From assembly GCA_902363335.1 (NCBI GenBank), contig CABIZV010000008.1:1-64000 (forward strand): a DNA stretch of 64,000 bases, read 5' to 3'. Of this stretch, positions 7,891 through 16,006 are shown one piece after another. This DNA comes from Enterobacteriaceae bacterium (GTDB taxonomy: Bacteria; Pseudomonadota; Gammaproteobacteria; Enterobacterales; Enterobacteriaceae). Under the pieces are notes generated by a model. That model saw nothing but the letters and a program-made list of their open reading frames with translations. It had not been told where the DNA came from and ran no database searches. Position numbers and translations under genes: made by a program. The first letter of the stretch is position 1, and every line of letters starts with the position of its first letter.

Positions 7891-8856
7891 TTACGCAAAA
7901 TTTTCGAAGTATGCCTCCAACGCCGCCAGCTGTTCGCCGGCATCTTCAATGGCGTTGAATGTGCGCCGAAACTGGTCATCCGGAGCGTGTTCCTGGAGAT
8001 ACCAGGATACGTGTTTACGCGCAATTCGGTACCCTTTCGCCTGACCATAAAAGTCATGCAGTTCCCGAATATGCGAACAAAGCAAGCGCTTCACCTCTGC
8101 CAGAGGCAGTGGAGGCAGCAGCTCCCCAGTGTCCAGATAGTGCTGGATTTCCCGAAAGATCCAGGGTCTTCCCTGAGCCGCACGTCCTATCATCAGGGCA
8201 TCAGCCCCCGTATAGTCCAGTACAGCCCTGGCTTTAAGCGGGTCAGTAATGTCACCATTCGCGATAATCGGAATGGAAACGTTCTGCTTAACTACCCGAA
8301 TGCTGTCGTACTCAGCTTCTCCGTTAAACAAGCAGGCGCGTGTGCGTCCGTGAATAGTCAGAGCTTGAATGCCACAGTCTTCAGCCAGTTTGGCAATTTC
8401 TACACAGTTACGGTGCTCTGGAGCCCAGCCAGTACGAATCTTGAGAGTAACAGGAACGTCCACTGCCTTAACAACCGCATTCAGGATAGCCTTCACCTGA
8501 TCCGGATATTGCAGTAGGGCTGAGCCTGCAAGCTTGCGATTCACCTTTTTAGCCGGACAGCCCATATTGATATCAATAATTTGGGCGCCGCTTTCCACAT
8601 TAATGCGTGCGGCTCCGGCCATTTCTTCAGGATCGCTACCGGCAATTTGCACGGTACGAATACCTGGTTCATCCACATGCACCATACGTAAACGAGATTT
8701 GTCACTTTCCCAAACCTGAGGGTTGGATGACATCATCTCGGAAACGGTCAAACCTGCTCCCATCTCATAGCACAGCGTCCTGAATGGTCTGTCAGTGATG
8801 CCAGCCATAGGTGCTGCGATCAGGCGATTTCTAAGCTGGTATTGTCCAATGCGCAT
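7891..8856 (-). CDS. dusB: tRNA-dihydrouridine synthase B
   Basis: DusB is an FMN enzyme that reduces uridine to dihydrouridine in the tRNA D-loop (position 17). It has 321 residues with a TIM-barrel. The catalytic Cys lies in INMGCPAKKVNRK (near residue 100), and FMN-binding stretches KIRTGW, IHGRTR and IIANGDI follow. GADALMIGRAAQGRPW is the phosphate-binding motif. It is the first gene of the dusB-fis operon. ATG 8856 follows the conserved leader of the fis promoter. Confidence 0.97.
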   Translation of the reverse strand: MRIGQYQLRNRLIAAPMAGITDRPFRTLCYEMGAGLTVSEMMSSNPQVWESDKSRLRMVHVDEPGIRTVQIAGSDPEEMAGAARINVESGAQIIDINMGCPAKKVNRKLAGSALLQYPDQVKAILNAVVKAVDVPVTLKIRTGWAPEHRNCVEIAKLAEDCGIQALTIHGRTRACLFNGEAEYDSIRVVKQNVSIPIIANGDITDPLKARAVLDYTGADALMIGRAAQGRPWIFREIQHYLDTGELLPPLPLAEVKRLLCSHIRELHDFYGQAKGYRIARKHVSWYLQEHAPDDQFRRTFNAIEDAGEQLAALEAYFENFA

Positions 8857-8895
8857 GAGTTAAGAAATGACCATACTGTGACTGCAAGGCGGCGT

Positions 8896-8924
8896 ATATT
8901 ACGCATTTTTCGCACGAGATGAAA
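8896..8924 (-). promoter_or_regulatory. dusB-fis promoter
   Basis: On the minus strand TTTCAT (8924-8919) and TAATAT (8901-8896) are separated by exactly 17 bp and followed by the GC-rich discriminator ACGCCGCC. This matches the E. coli fis promoter, whose GC-rich start region underlies stringent control. The 8857-9174 gap upstream also holds AT-rich stretches suitable for Fis or IHF binding. No other gene is seen in it. Confidence 0.85.
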
Positions 8925-9095
8925 GGCCAAACTTTGAGCAATCTCCTGCGGTGGATCAAAGAATTGCTGTTGAAGTGAACAGGTTTAAATAATTCGCTTT
9001 TTAAATCATTGGATTATGAAAATGTGTCGATTTTATCTACACATATAATTTTGCGTAACTTCTCATTTTTTCTTCAGCGGAGGTCAGCAAAGCAA

Positions 9096-9126
9096 GATAA
9101 TCTGCTGAATTAATCAGCAAATTATC
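9096..9126 (-). terminator. hairpin after cah
   Basis: GATAATCTGCTGA and TCAGCAAATTATC form a 13-bp stem with one mismatch and a 5-nt loop. It lies 48 nt beyond the cah stop on the minus strand. The following sequence is only moderately T-rich, so this is a probable but not certain terminator. Confidence 0.5.
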
Positions 9127-9174
9127 GTAGCTTACTGTGACGATGCTCTCATTTCAGAACATGATCGTGAAGGC

Positions 9175-9915
9175 TTATTCGACGACGACCCGGCCGTTAA
9201 GAGACTGTACAGGACGATTATTATCGTGATGCATGGTATGAGTGAATTTTTGTAGCTGCGCCTCGGAAAGCGTCAGGGGATGCTTCATCACAATCCAGGT
9301 GACTCCCTCGGAGCAAGGTGGGGTCGTCAAAGAGCCGCTGAAACGCCAGAAAGTCTTATCGCCAGGAAGCAGGGCGTTGAGATCCATTTGGGTATCCAGT
9401 TTCGCATTCTGGTCAGCTTTCTCTGGCATCGTTGCCCACAGCTTATTTAATTCCGCGTTCTCTGCGCCCTTATCAAACATCACTGCTACAACGGCAGTGG
9501 CGCCGCTGGCGTCTTTGTGGACCAGGTGCATCTCCATCGCATAATGCTTGCCATGAATGGTGTTTTCGCTTGGCGCGTGGAAATGGAACTGCTGGAGTGT
9601 GAACGGCTTACCATCGAGGGTAATGGTATCCGCAGTGGTGGTTTTCAGGCCCGCCTGAACGGTATGGCCATTATTGATGAGCGTCACCGGCCCATCGCTA
9701 TAATGCACTTCCAGCGGCGACAGATGCGCATTCAGCGTCGTTTCAATATTAATTGGCGATTGATTCATGCCGGTCTGGCAGGTTTTATTCTCTTCACTGA
9801 GTGCACCCCAGTGTTCAGGTGCGCCTTCCCCTTCGTAGCTCCAGTGTGATGCAAAAGACGTAACGGGAATCATACTCAATGCGAGCAGTGCAGCCTTGCC
9901 GAAAGTTGTTTTCAT
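9175..9915 (-). CDS. cah: periplasmic alpha-carbonic anhydrase
   Basis: This zinc enzyme interconverts CO2 and bicarbonate, probably in the periplasm. The 246 residues start with a signal peptide (cleavage predicted after SFA, about residue 22), then the alpha-class opening HWSYEGEGAPEHWGAL. The zinc ligands lie in QFHFHAPSE and MEMHLVHKD, and the substrate-pocket signature LTTPPCSEGVTW is present. The gene stands alone between dusB-fis and prmA-panF with its own hairpin. I do not place it here in E. coli, so it looks like a lineage-specific insertion. Confidence 0.93.
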   Translation of the reverse strand: MKTTFGKAALLALSMIPVTSFASHWSYEGEGAPEHWGALSEENKTCQTGMNQSPINIETTLNAHLSPLEVHYSDGPVTLINNGHTVQAGLKTTTADTITLDGKPFTLQQFHFHAPSENTIHGKHYAMEMHLVHKDASGATAVVAVMFDKGAENAELNKLWATMPEKADQNAKLDTQMDLNALLPGDKTFWRFSGSLTTPPCSEGVTWIVMKHPLTLSEAQLQKFTHTMHHDNNRPVQSLNGRVVVE

Positions 9916-10019
9916 TTAATTCGTCCAGTGAATATAAAATAAATATTTATTAGTAACTTAACTGCGTTACAGGATTATTTTATCTCACAACGACGAGGGC
10001 GTTTTGTACATAAAACGGG

Positions 10020-10048
10020 GAAAATCGTGGCCTCCAGAGAGGCCACGG
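10020..10048 (-). terminator. terminator after prmA
   Basis: On the minus strand CGTGGCCTC-TCTG-GAGGCCACG is followed by ATTTT, 7 nt beyond the prmA stop. It ends the yhdT-panF-prmA unit. Confidence 0.88.
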
Positions 10049-10054
10049 AGGGGA

Positions 10055-10936
10055 TTATTTCTTACGTCCAGTAATTCGGCACCACTCCTCTTTTTCAACC
10101 ACAGGATCGAGGTCGAAAAGATCGGCATAGGCTTCGCATACGCTTTCAGCCTGGCTTGCCAGGATACCCGAAAGGCCCAGCAGACCGCCTGTAACCGGCA
10201 ACACGCTGATTAAAGGAGCCAGCTCGCGCAGAGGGCCTGCCAGAATGTTTGCGACCACGACATCGGCTTTCATGGCCTCTGGCTGATCGTGCGGCAGATA
10301 AAGTTCCAGACGTTCAGAAACGCCGTTGCGCTGCGCGTTATCGCGGCTGGCCTGAATAGCCTGAGGATCGATATCGATCCCGATTGCTTTTGCCGCACCC
10401 AGCTTCAGCGCCGCGATCGCCAGGATCCCAGAGCCGCAGCCGAAATCGATGACCGTCTTACCCTCTAAATCCAGCCCGTCCAGCCACTGCAAGCACAGAG
10501 ACGTCGTTGGGTGGGTGCCGGTGCCAAATGCCAGACCCGGGTCAAGCATCACGTTCACGGCGTTAGCATCCGGCACGTCGCGCCAGCTTGGGCAAATCCA
10601 CAAACGCTCGCCGAAACGCATCGGGTGGAAGTTGTCCATCCACTCGCGTTCCCAATCTTTATCTTCAAGCTGTTCGATTTTATGCGCAAAGCCCGCGCCC
10701 AACAGTGGATGCTGCTCCAGAAGGGCAACCACCTCTTTCATGTCGGTTTCTGCGTCGAACAGGCCGATAACGTCGGTATCACCCCACAGGCGAGTCTCGC
10801 CCGGCAGCGGCTCAAAAACCGGCGTGTCATGCGTATCCTGGAAGGTGATGGAGACCGAACCGGCTTCCATCAGCGCATCGCTAAGATCTTCGGCATTCGC
10901 GCCGGTAGTATTCAGTTTTAGTTGGATCCACGGCAT
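10055..10936 (-). CDS. prmA: ribosomal protein L11 methyltransferase
   Basis: PrmA trimethylates several positions of ribosomal protein L11 using S-adenosylmethionine. The 293 residues equal the E. coli length. An N-terminal L11-recognition domain is followed by the SAM motif VIDFGCGSGILAIAALKLGA (about 160-180), then GIDIDPQAI and VVANILAGPL. It begins 10 nt after panF, so the two are cotranscribed, as in E. coli. Confidence 0.97.
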   Translation of the reverse strand: MPWIQLKLNTTGANAEDLSDALMEAGSVSITFQDTHDTPVFEPLPGETRLWGDTDVIGLFDAETDMKEVVALLEQHPLLGAGFAHKIEQLEDKDWEREWMDNFHPMRFGERLWICPSWRDVPDANAVNVMLDPGLAFGTGTHPTTSLCLQWLDGLDLEGKTVIDFGCGSGILAIAALKLGAAKAIGIDIDPQAIQASRDNAQRNGVSERLELYLPHDQPEAMKADVVVANILAGPLRELAPLISVLPVTGGLLGLSGILASQAESVCEAYADLFDLDPVVEKEEWCRITGRKK

Positions 10937-10946
10937 GGCAAACTCT

Positions 10947-12398
10947 TTATTTATCAGTAGAAATTACGGCTGCTTGCGGCACCGGCTGACCAAAACGGTT
11001 CCCGATCACAAACGCCAGTAAACTTAGCAGTAACGAAGGCACAATCGGATGGAAGCCCAGATACTGAATATTGAATGTGGCAAGCACGGCATACAGCACG
11101 CCACCGACGATCATCGCGCTCAGCGCTCCGGCTGCGTTCGCTCGCTCCCAGTAAAGGCCGAGTACTAGCGGCCAGAGGAATACCGCTTCCAGCCCGCCAA
11201 AGGCGAGCAGGTTTAGCCAGATAATCATCTCAGGTGGACGCCACGCCGCGAGCATCATCAGTATACCGAGCACCAGCGTAGTCCAGGTGGAGATGCGCTT
11301 AATGCGGTGCTCATGACGAATTTTAGTCGGGCTCGCGCTGAGCCACAGATCTTTAATGATGGTGGCTGATGCCTGCAACAGGTGGGCGTTCACGTTCGAC
11401 ATAATAGCGGCCATCGGCGCGGCAAGGAATAGACCGGCTGCCCACGGCGGCAATACCTGTACCATCAGCGTGGGGATAACCAGATCCGGTACGGTCAGGT
11501 GCGGGAGCACGGCGCGGCCCAGCGCGCCCGCCAGGTGCATCCCCAGCATCAGCAGCGCCACAACGATAGTGCCGATGATAATCCCGCGATGCACCGCCTT
11601 GCTGTCTTTATAAGAGATGCAGCGAACGGCGGTATGCGGCAAGCCGATGACCCCGAAGCAGACCAGAACCCAGAACGAGGTCATAAAGGTCGGCGTCAGG
11701 ATATCGTCAGCGCCGTGTGGAGAGACCAGCTGCGGATTGATTTGCTCCAGCGTATTCACCGCGTTATGCAAGCCGCCTGCCGCATGAACCACGCCAACCA
11801 GCAGCACAATAGTGCCAATCAGCATCACCATACCCTGCATGGTGTCGTTCAGGACGCTGGCGCGGAAGCCACCAAAGGCGGTGTACAGCGCAATGGTAAT
11901 GCCGAAGATCAGCAGGCCATTCTCATATTTAATGCCTGCCGCCGTCTCCAGCAGACGCGCGCCGCCGATAAACTGCACCGCAATCGCGCCCACGAAAGCG
12001 ACTAACAGGCTGATACTGGCAATCCACACCACCGCGCGGTTCTGGTAACGCGCCTGCAACATGTCGTTGAGGGTGATAGCGTTATAGCGGCGTGCCAGGA
12101 TGGCGAACTTCTTGCCAAGTACACCGAGCGACAGCCAGATAGTGGGCACCTGAATTAGCGCCAGCAGCACCCAGCCCAGCCCGTATTTATAGGCAGCGCC
12201 CGGCCCGCCGATAAACGAACTGGCGCTGATGTAGGTAGTGGTGAGCGTCATGGCCAGCACGAAGCCTCCCATTGAGCGGCTACCGAGGAAATACTCGCTG
12301 AGGAAAGAGCCCGTGCTGCGTTTACGCATGGCGTAGAGCGAAAGACCGAACACCACGAACAGGTAAAGCACCAGAACGACGATAATCTCAGTTTGCAT
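10947..12398 (-). CDS. panF: sodium/pantothenate symporter PanF
   Basis: PanF imports pantothenate with Na+ and belongs to the sodium:solute symporter family. It has 483 residues and about 12-13 membrane helices; the family segments NEYFLGSRSM-like SEYFLGSRSMGG and GGFRASVLNDTMQG are evident. ATG 12398 is chosen over 12431 because GGAG precedes it and the length then equals E. coli PanF. The start overlaps the 3' end of yhdT by 11 nt, so translation is probably coupled. Confidence 0.96.
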   Translation of the reverse strand: MQTEIIVVLVLYLFVVFGLSLYAMRKRSTGSFLSEYFLGSRSMGGFVLAMTLTTTYISASSFIGGPGAAYKYGLGWVLLALIQVPTIWLSLGVLGKKFAILARRYNAITLNDMLQARYQNRAVVWIASISLLVAFVGAIAVQFIGGARLLETAAGIKYENGLLIFGITIALYTAFGGFRASVLNDTMQGMVMLIGTIVLLVGVVHAAGGLHNAVNTLEQINPQLVSPHGADDILTPTFMTSFWVLVCFGVIGLPHTAVRCISYKDSKAVHRGIIIGTIVVALLMLGMHLAGALGRAVLPHLTVPDLVIPTLMVQVLPPWAAGLFLAAPMAAIMSNVNAHLLQASATIIKDLWLSASPTKIRHEHRIKRISTWTTLVLGILMMLAAWRPPEMIIWLNLLAFGGLEAVFLWPLVLGLYWERANAAGALSAMIVGGVLYAVLATFNIQYLGFHPIVPSLLLSLLAFVIGNRFGQPVPQAAVISTDK

Positions 12399-12630
12399 CT
12401 TTATCCTCCAGCGGGATGTCGCGGAAGACAAAGCGGACCATCAGCCAGCACAGCACAATGAAAACCAGCGGCATCAGCATACAGGCCATCTCAAACCAGT
12501 GCGGCAGACCGGTAATACCCTGCGTGGAATCTGGTAAGTAAGCACACGCTAACCACGCAGCAAGATAGAGAAGGGTTAGCCACAGCGCCCAGCGCGCCTC
12601 TTTATGGGCCTGAACAAAACGCTTGTCCAT
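12388..12630 (-). CDS. yhdT: inner-membrane protein YhdT (DUF997)
   Basis: This 80-residue membrane protein has two hydrophobic helices (about 15-33 and 46-66) and an acidic tail IPLEDKDAN. Length and sequence match YhdT, the DUF997 partner that overlaps panF in enterobacteria. It may help PanF assembly or function, which is inference from the overlap alone. ATG 12630 gives the family start MDKRFVQAHKEARWAL. Confidence 0.92.
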   Translation of the reverse strand: MDKRFVQAHKEARWALWLTLLYLAAWLACAYLPDSTQGITGLPHWFEMACMLMPLVFIVLCWLMVRFVFRDIPLEDKDAN

Positions 12631-12694
12631 TTTTTGTCCCTTGTGGATGAAGAAAGCGGGGATTGTACCGCAAGGAAAAGATGAGGGCAGAGAA

Positions 12695-12726
12695 AAAGAA
12701 AAAAGGCCAGAAAATCCGGCCTTTTG
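12695..12726 (-). terminator. terminator of the acc operon
   Basis: On the minus strand AAAAGGCCGG...GGCCTTTTTT is followed by CTTTTTCTC, a strong intrinsic terminator. It lies beyond the ERIC element that separates it from accC, so the ERIC copy is probably part of the accBC transcript. Confidence 0.85.
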
Positions 12727-12732
12727 CTGCGA

Positions 12733-12866
12733 TATACACGTCATCCTTCAAGCTGCCTCTGCGTTGGCTGCGTCATTCACTCATTCACCCCAGTCACGTA
12801 CTAATGTACGTTCCCGGGGATTTATTCGCTTGCCGCCTTGATGCAACTTGAATGATTTTGTGTATA
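12733..12866. repeat. ERIC element downstream of accC
   Basis: This 134-bp imperfect palindrome has ends TATACAC (12733-12739) and GTGTATA (12860-12866). The centre carries the ERIC hallmark CACCCCAGTCACGTAC...GTACGTTCCCGGGGATT, flanked by the typical TTCAAGCTGC and GCCGCCTTGATGCAACTTGA arms. It starts 7 nt after the accC stop and should fold into a long hairpin in the accBC 3' untranslated region. Confidence 0.93.
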
Positions 12867-12872
12867 ACAGGA

Positions 12873-14222
12873 TTATTTTTCCTGTAATCCGAGTTTTTTC
12901 TCCAGATAGTGGATATTCGTTCCACCATGCTGGAAGTGCTCGTCGCTCATAATGCGCATTTGCAGGTCAACGTTGGTTTTGATGCCATCGATGATCAGTT
13001 CCTGCAACGCATTCTTCATGCGAGAAATCGCGATATCACGGGTCTCACCGTAGCAGATGAGTTTACCGATCATTGAGTCATAGTACGGTGGTACGGTGTA
13101 GCCAGCGTAAATATGTGATTCCCAACGAACGCCAAAGCCGCCCGGTGCGTGGAAACGGGTGATCTTGCCCGGACTCGGCAGGAAGGTGTTCGGATCTTCG
13201 GCGTTGATACGGCACTCTACCGCATGACCGCGAACCTGAACTTCTTCTTGCTTGATGGACAGCGGCTGACCGGCAGCAATACGCAGCTGCTCTTTAATCA
13301 GGTCAACGCCGGTGATCATCTCGGTAACCGGGTGCTCTACCTGGATACGGGTGTTCATTTCAATGAAATAGAACTCGCCGTTTTCGAACAGGAACTCGAA
13401 AGTCCCTGCACCACGGTAGCCGATATCCACACACGCTTTCGCGCAACGTTCGCCGATATAGCGACGCAGTTCCGGCGTGATGCCCGGTGCTGGTGCTTCT
13501 TCAACGACTTTCTGGTGACGACGCTGCATAGAGCAGTCGCGCTCAGCCAGATAGATAGCGTTACCCTGACCGTCGGCCAGTACCTGAATCTCGATATGAC
13601 GAGGATTTTCCAGGTATTTTTCCATGTAGACCATATCGTTGCTGAAAGCGGCTTTCGCTTCTGCTTTGGTCATGGAAATAGACTGTGCCAGGTCTGCATC
13701 ATTGCGTACAACGCGCATACCACGACCGCCGCCGCCGCCGGACGCTTTGATGATAACCGGGTAGCCGATGCGTTTGGCATGGGCGCGGTTAGCGTCCATA
13801 TCGTCGCCCAGCGGGCCGTCAGAGCCTGGAACGGTTGGTACGCCAGCTTTCTTCATTGCGGTGATTGCAGAGACTTTATCGCCCATCAGGCGAATGGTTT
13901 CTGCTTTCGGGCCGATAAAGATAAAGCCAGAACGTTCAACCTGCTCGGCAAAGTTGGCGTTCTCAGAGAGGAAGCCATAGCCTGGGTGAATTGCTACTGC
14001 CCCGGTGATCTCAGCCGCGCTGATGATGGCCGGGATGTTCAGGTAGCTTTTTACGGACTGAGCAGGGCCAATACAAACCGTCTCATCCGCCAGTAATACG
14101 TGTTTTAAATCGCGATCCGCAGTGGAGTGCACAGCGACGGTCTTGATGCCCAATTCTTTACAGGCACGAAGAATACGCAGCGCGATCTCGCCACGGTTAG
14201 CGATGACAATTTTATCCAGCAT
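12873..14222 (-). CDS. accC: biotin carboxylase subunit of acetyl-CoA carboxylase
   Basis: AccC carboxylates biotin on AccB with ATP and bicarbonate, the first step of malonyl-CoA synthesis. It is an ATP-grasp enzyme of 449 residues, the E. coli length. HPGYGFLSEN, the glycine-rich ATP loop KASGGGGGRGMR and EMNTRIQVEHPVTEM are all intact. ATG 14222 gives the invariant start MLDKIVIANRGE; an upstream in-frame ATG would overlap accB. It lies 10 nt after accB in one operon. Confidence 0.98.
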   Translation of the reverse strand: MLDKIVIANRGEIALRILRACKELGIKTVAVHSTADRDLKHVLLADETVCIGPAQSVKSYLNIPAIISAAEITGAVAIHPGYGFLSENANFAEQVERSGFIFIGPKAETIRLMGDKVSAITAMKKAGVPTVPGSDGPLGDDMDANRAHAKRIGYPVIIKASGGGGGRGMRVVRNDADLAQSISMTKAEAKAAFSNDMVYMEKYLENPRHIEIQVLADGQGNAIYLAERDCSMQRRHQKVVEEAPAPGITPELRRYIGERCAKACVDIGYRGAGTFEFLFENGEFYFIEMNTRIQVEHPVTEMITGVDLIKEQLRIAAGQPLSIKQEEVQVRGHAVECRINAEDPNTFLPSPGKITRFHAPGGFGVRWESHIYAGYTVPPYYDSMIGKLICYGETRDIAISRMKNALQELIIDGIKTNVDLQMRIMSDEHFQHGGTNIHYLEKKLGLQEK

Positions 14223-14232
14223 CTTCGCCTCG

Positions 14233-14697
14233 TTACTCGATGACGACCAGAGGCTCGTCAAATTCAACTGGTTGACCGCTTTCGACCAGGATTGCTTTCA
14301 CAGTCCCTGATTTATCAGCTTCAATCTGGTTCATCATTTTCATCGCTTCAACGATGCACAGGGTGTCGCCCACGTTAACTTTCTGACCAACTTCCACGAA
14401 TGCTTTAGCATCCGGGCCTGGAGTGCGATAGAAAGTACCAACCATCGGGGAACGTACGATGTGACCACTGATTTCAGCTTTAGCCGGAGCTTCAGCTGCA
14501 GCTGGTGCTGCCGCAACAGGCGCTTGTGCTTGCGCTTGCATAACAGGTGCTGCGTAAGCCTGCTGCATCACTGGATAACCGGTGCCTGGAGCTGAGCGGC
14601 TGATGCGCACAGACTCTTCACCTTCAGAAATTTCCAGTTCGTTGATGCCAGACTCTTCGACCAGCTCGATCAGTTTTTTAATCTTACGAATATCCAT
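14233..14697 (-). CDS. accB: biotin carboxyl carrier protein
   Basis: AccB carries the biotin arm of acetyl-CoA carboxylase. From ATG 14697 it has 154 residues: an N-terminal domain, an Ala/Pro/Gln-rich flexible linker (about 45-75) and the C-terminal biotinyl domain. The biotinylated lysine is Lys120 in VEAMKMMNQ. The linker is two residues shorter overall than in E. coli. It follows aroQ by 22 nt and precedes accC by 10 nt. In E. coli AccB represses its own operon. Confidence 0.97.
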   Translation of the reverse strand: MDIRKIKKLIELVEESGINELEISEGEESVRISRSAPGTGYPVMQQAYAAPVMQAQAQAPVAAAPAAAEAPAKAEISGHIVRSPMVGTFYRTPGPDAKAFVEVGQKVNVGDTLCIVEAMKMMNQIEADKSGTVKAILVESGQPVEFDEPLVVIE

Positions 14698-14719
14698 GAG
14701 TGGGTTCCGTACTCTTTGT

Positions 14720-15172
14720 TTAGTGTGATTGTGACAGGCGTTTGACCGCCGTCTGTAAAGCGTATGAATAGCCGTCAGCCCCAAGTCCGCAGATAACGCC
14801 CGAGGCGATATCAGACAGATACGAGTGATGGCGGAATGGTTCGCGCGCATGTACGTTGCTTAAGTGAATCTCGATAAACGGGATACTCACCGCCAGCAAC
14901 GCATCGCGAATGGCAACGCTCGTGTGCGTGAATGCGGCCGGATTAATCAGGATATAGTCAATGTTGTCTTTAGCCTGATGAATACGGTCGATAAGGACGT
15001 ACTCGGCGTTAGATTGCAGACTGTCGAGCGTGACGTTAAGCGTTTCGGCTTCCGCATTCAAGCGGCTAACGATCTGGGAAAGCGTCAGCGTGCCATACTT
15101 CTCTGGCTCACGGGTGCCTAACATGTTCAGGTTCGGGCCGTTTAAAAGCAAAATGCGAAACTTGTCAGTCAT
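14720..15172 (-). CDS. aroQ: type II 3-dehydroquinate dehydratase
   Basis: AroQ catalyses the third step of the shikimate pathway. The 150-residue protein has the type II fold with LNGPNLNMLGTREPEKYG (catalytic Arg/Tyr loop), INPAAFTHTSVAIRDAL and the EIHLSNVHAREPFRHHSY active-site stretch. A GGAGA site precedes ATG 15172. It sits just upstream of accBC, as in enterobacteria that keep the type II enzyme at this spot. The 234-bp gap upstream (15173-15406) shows no gene. Confidence 0.96.
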   Translation of the reverse strand: MTDKFRILLLNGPNLNMLGTREPEKYGTLTLSQIVSRLNAEAETLNVTLDSLQSNAEYVLIDRIHQAKDNIDYILINPAAFTHTSVAIRDALLAVSIPFIEIHLSNVHAREPFRHHSYLSDIASGVICGLGADGYSYALQTAVKRLSQSH

Positions 15173-15406
15173 TGTGCTGCTATCTCCTGCTATTCTCGGG
15201 TAAAAAACAAAATATACCTTCGATGCGCGATTGTCACCTTTTCAGAGGCCTAAAAACCCCTTCAGGAAAACCAAGGTCGCACATTATAACTATTTCGTAG
15301 CATTTGGCAGCTAAATACTGGTCTTATCAGGGAAGATTATCAACCGCATTCGTGTAAAGAGCGTCGAACGTTAAAAGAATTGCGGTAAACCGCACACATC
15401 GTGACG

Positions 15407-16006
15407 CTATCGCCACCATTGGCGGAACTTCTTATAACGGCACAGCAGCAGGGCGATGGCGACGCCGGCGTATATCAACGGTTGAGGCGAAATAATCTTC
15501 ACTGACCACAGATAATGAATCGGCGCGAGGATCGCGACAAGATAGACGAAGTTATGCAAAAGCTGCCAGCACCGCCCTAATTTTCGTTGCATTGCCTGCG
15601 TTGAGGTTACCGCCAGTGCGAGCAAAATCAGCCAGCAGGCCAGCCCCAAAAGTAAATAGGGACGAGTGACGATCTCCTGACCTAATAGCGATAGATTCTG
15701 AATGCCAAGCTCCAGCACGCTATAGCTTGTCAGATGGATAGACGCCCACGCAAAGCACCACAGCCCAAGCAATCGGCGGGTGCGCATCAGCAACGGTTGT
15801 TTAGCGTAGCGCGCCAGTGGCGAAATTAACAAGGTTGCCAGCAGAAATTTCAGAGCCATCCTACCGGTAAAGTGCTGTATATCTTTGACCGGATCGGCGC
15901 TCAATTGCCCCTGAGACACGGCCCAGAAAAGCCAAGCCAGGGGTAAAAATCCGGCAAGGTGCAGCACAACCTTAAGCCAGGTCACCTGCTTAACCGATAA
16001 CCGCAT
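15407..16006 (-). CDS. msrQ: MsrPQ haem-binding membrane subunit
   Basis: MsrQ is the b-type haem inner-membrane partner that feeds electrons to MsrP for repair of oxidised periplasmic methionines. Its 199 residues form about six helices, with histidines suited to haem binding in AWASIHLTSY and LLHNFVYLVAILAPIHYLW. The start ATG overlaps the msrP stop codon (TAATG). This translational coupling is typical of the pair. In E. coli K-12 the msrPQ pair is elsewhere (yedYZ). Confidence 0.95.
   Translation of the reverse strand: MRLSVKQVTWLKVVLHLAGFLPLAWLFWAVSQGQLSADPVKDIQHFTGRMALKFLLATLLISPLARYAKQPLLMRTRRLLGLWCFAWASIHLTSYSVLELGIQNLSLLGQEIVTRPYLLLGLACWLILLALAVTSTQAMQRKLGRCWQLLHNFVYLVAILAPIHYLWSVKIISPQPLIYAGVAIALLLCRYKKFRQWWR

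Noticed and set aside
13149..14096. Open frame of 315 codons antisense to accC
   Set aside because: It mirrors the third-position bias of accC, with no start signal or recognisable protein family.
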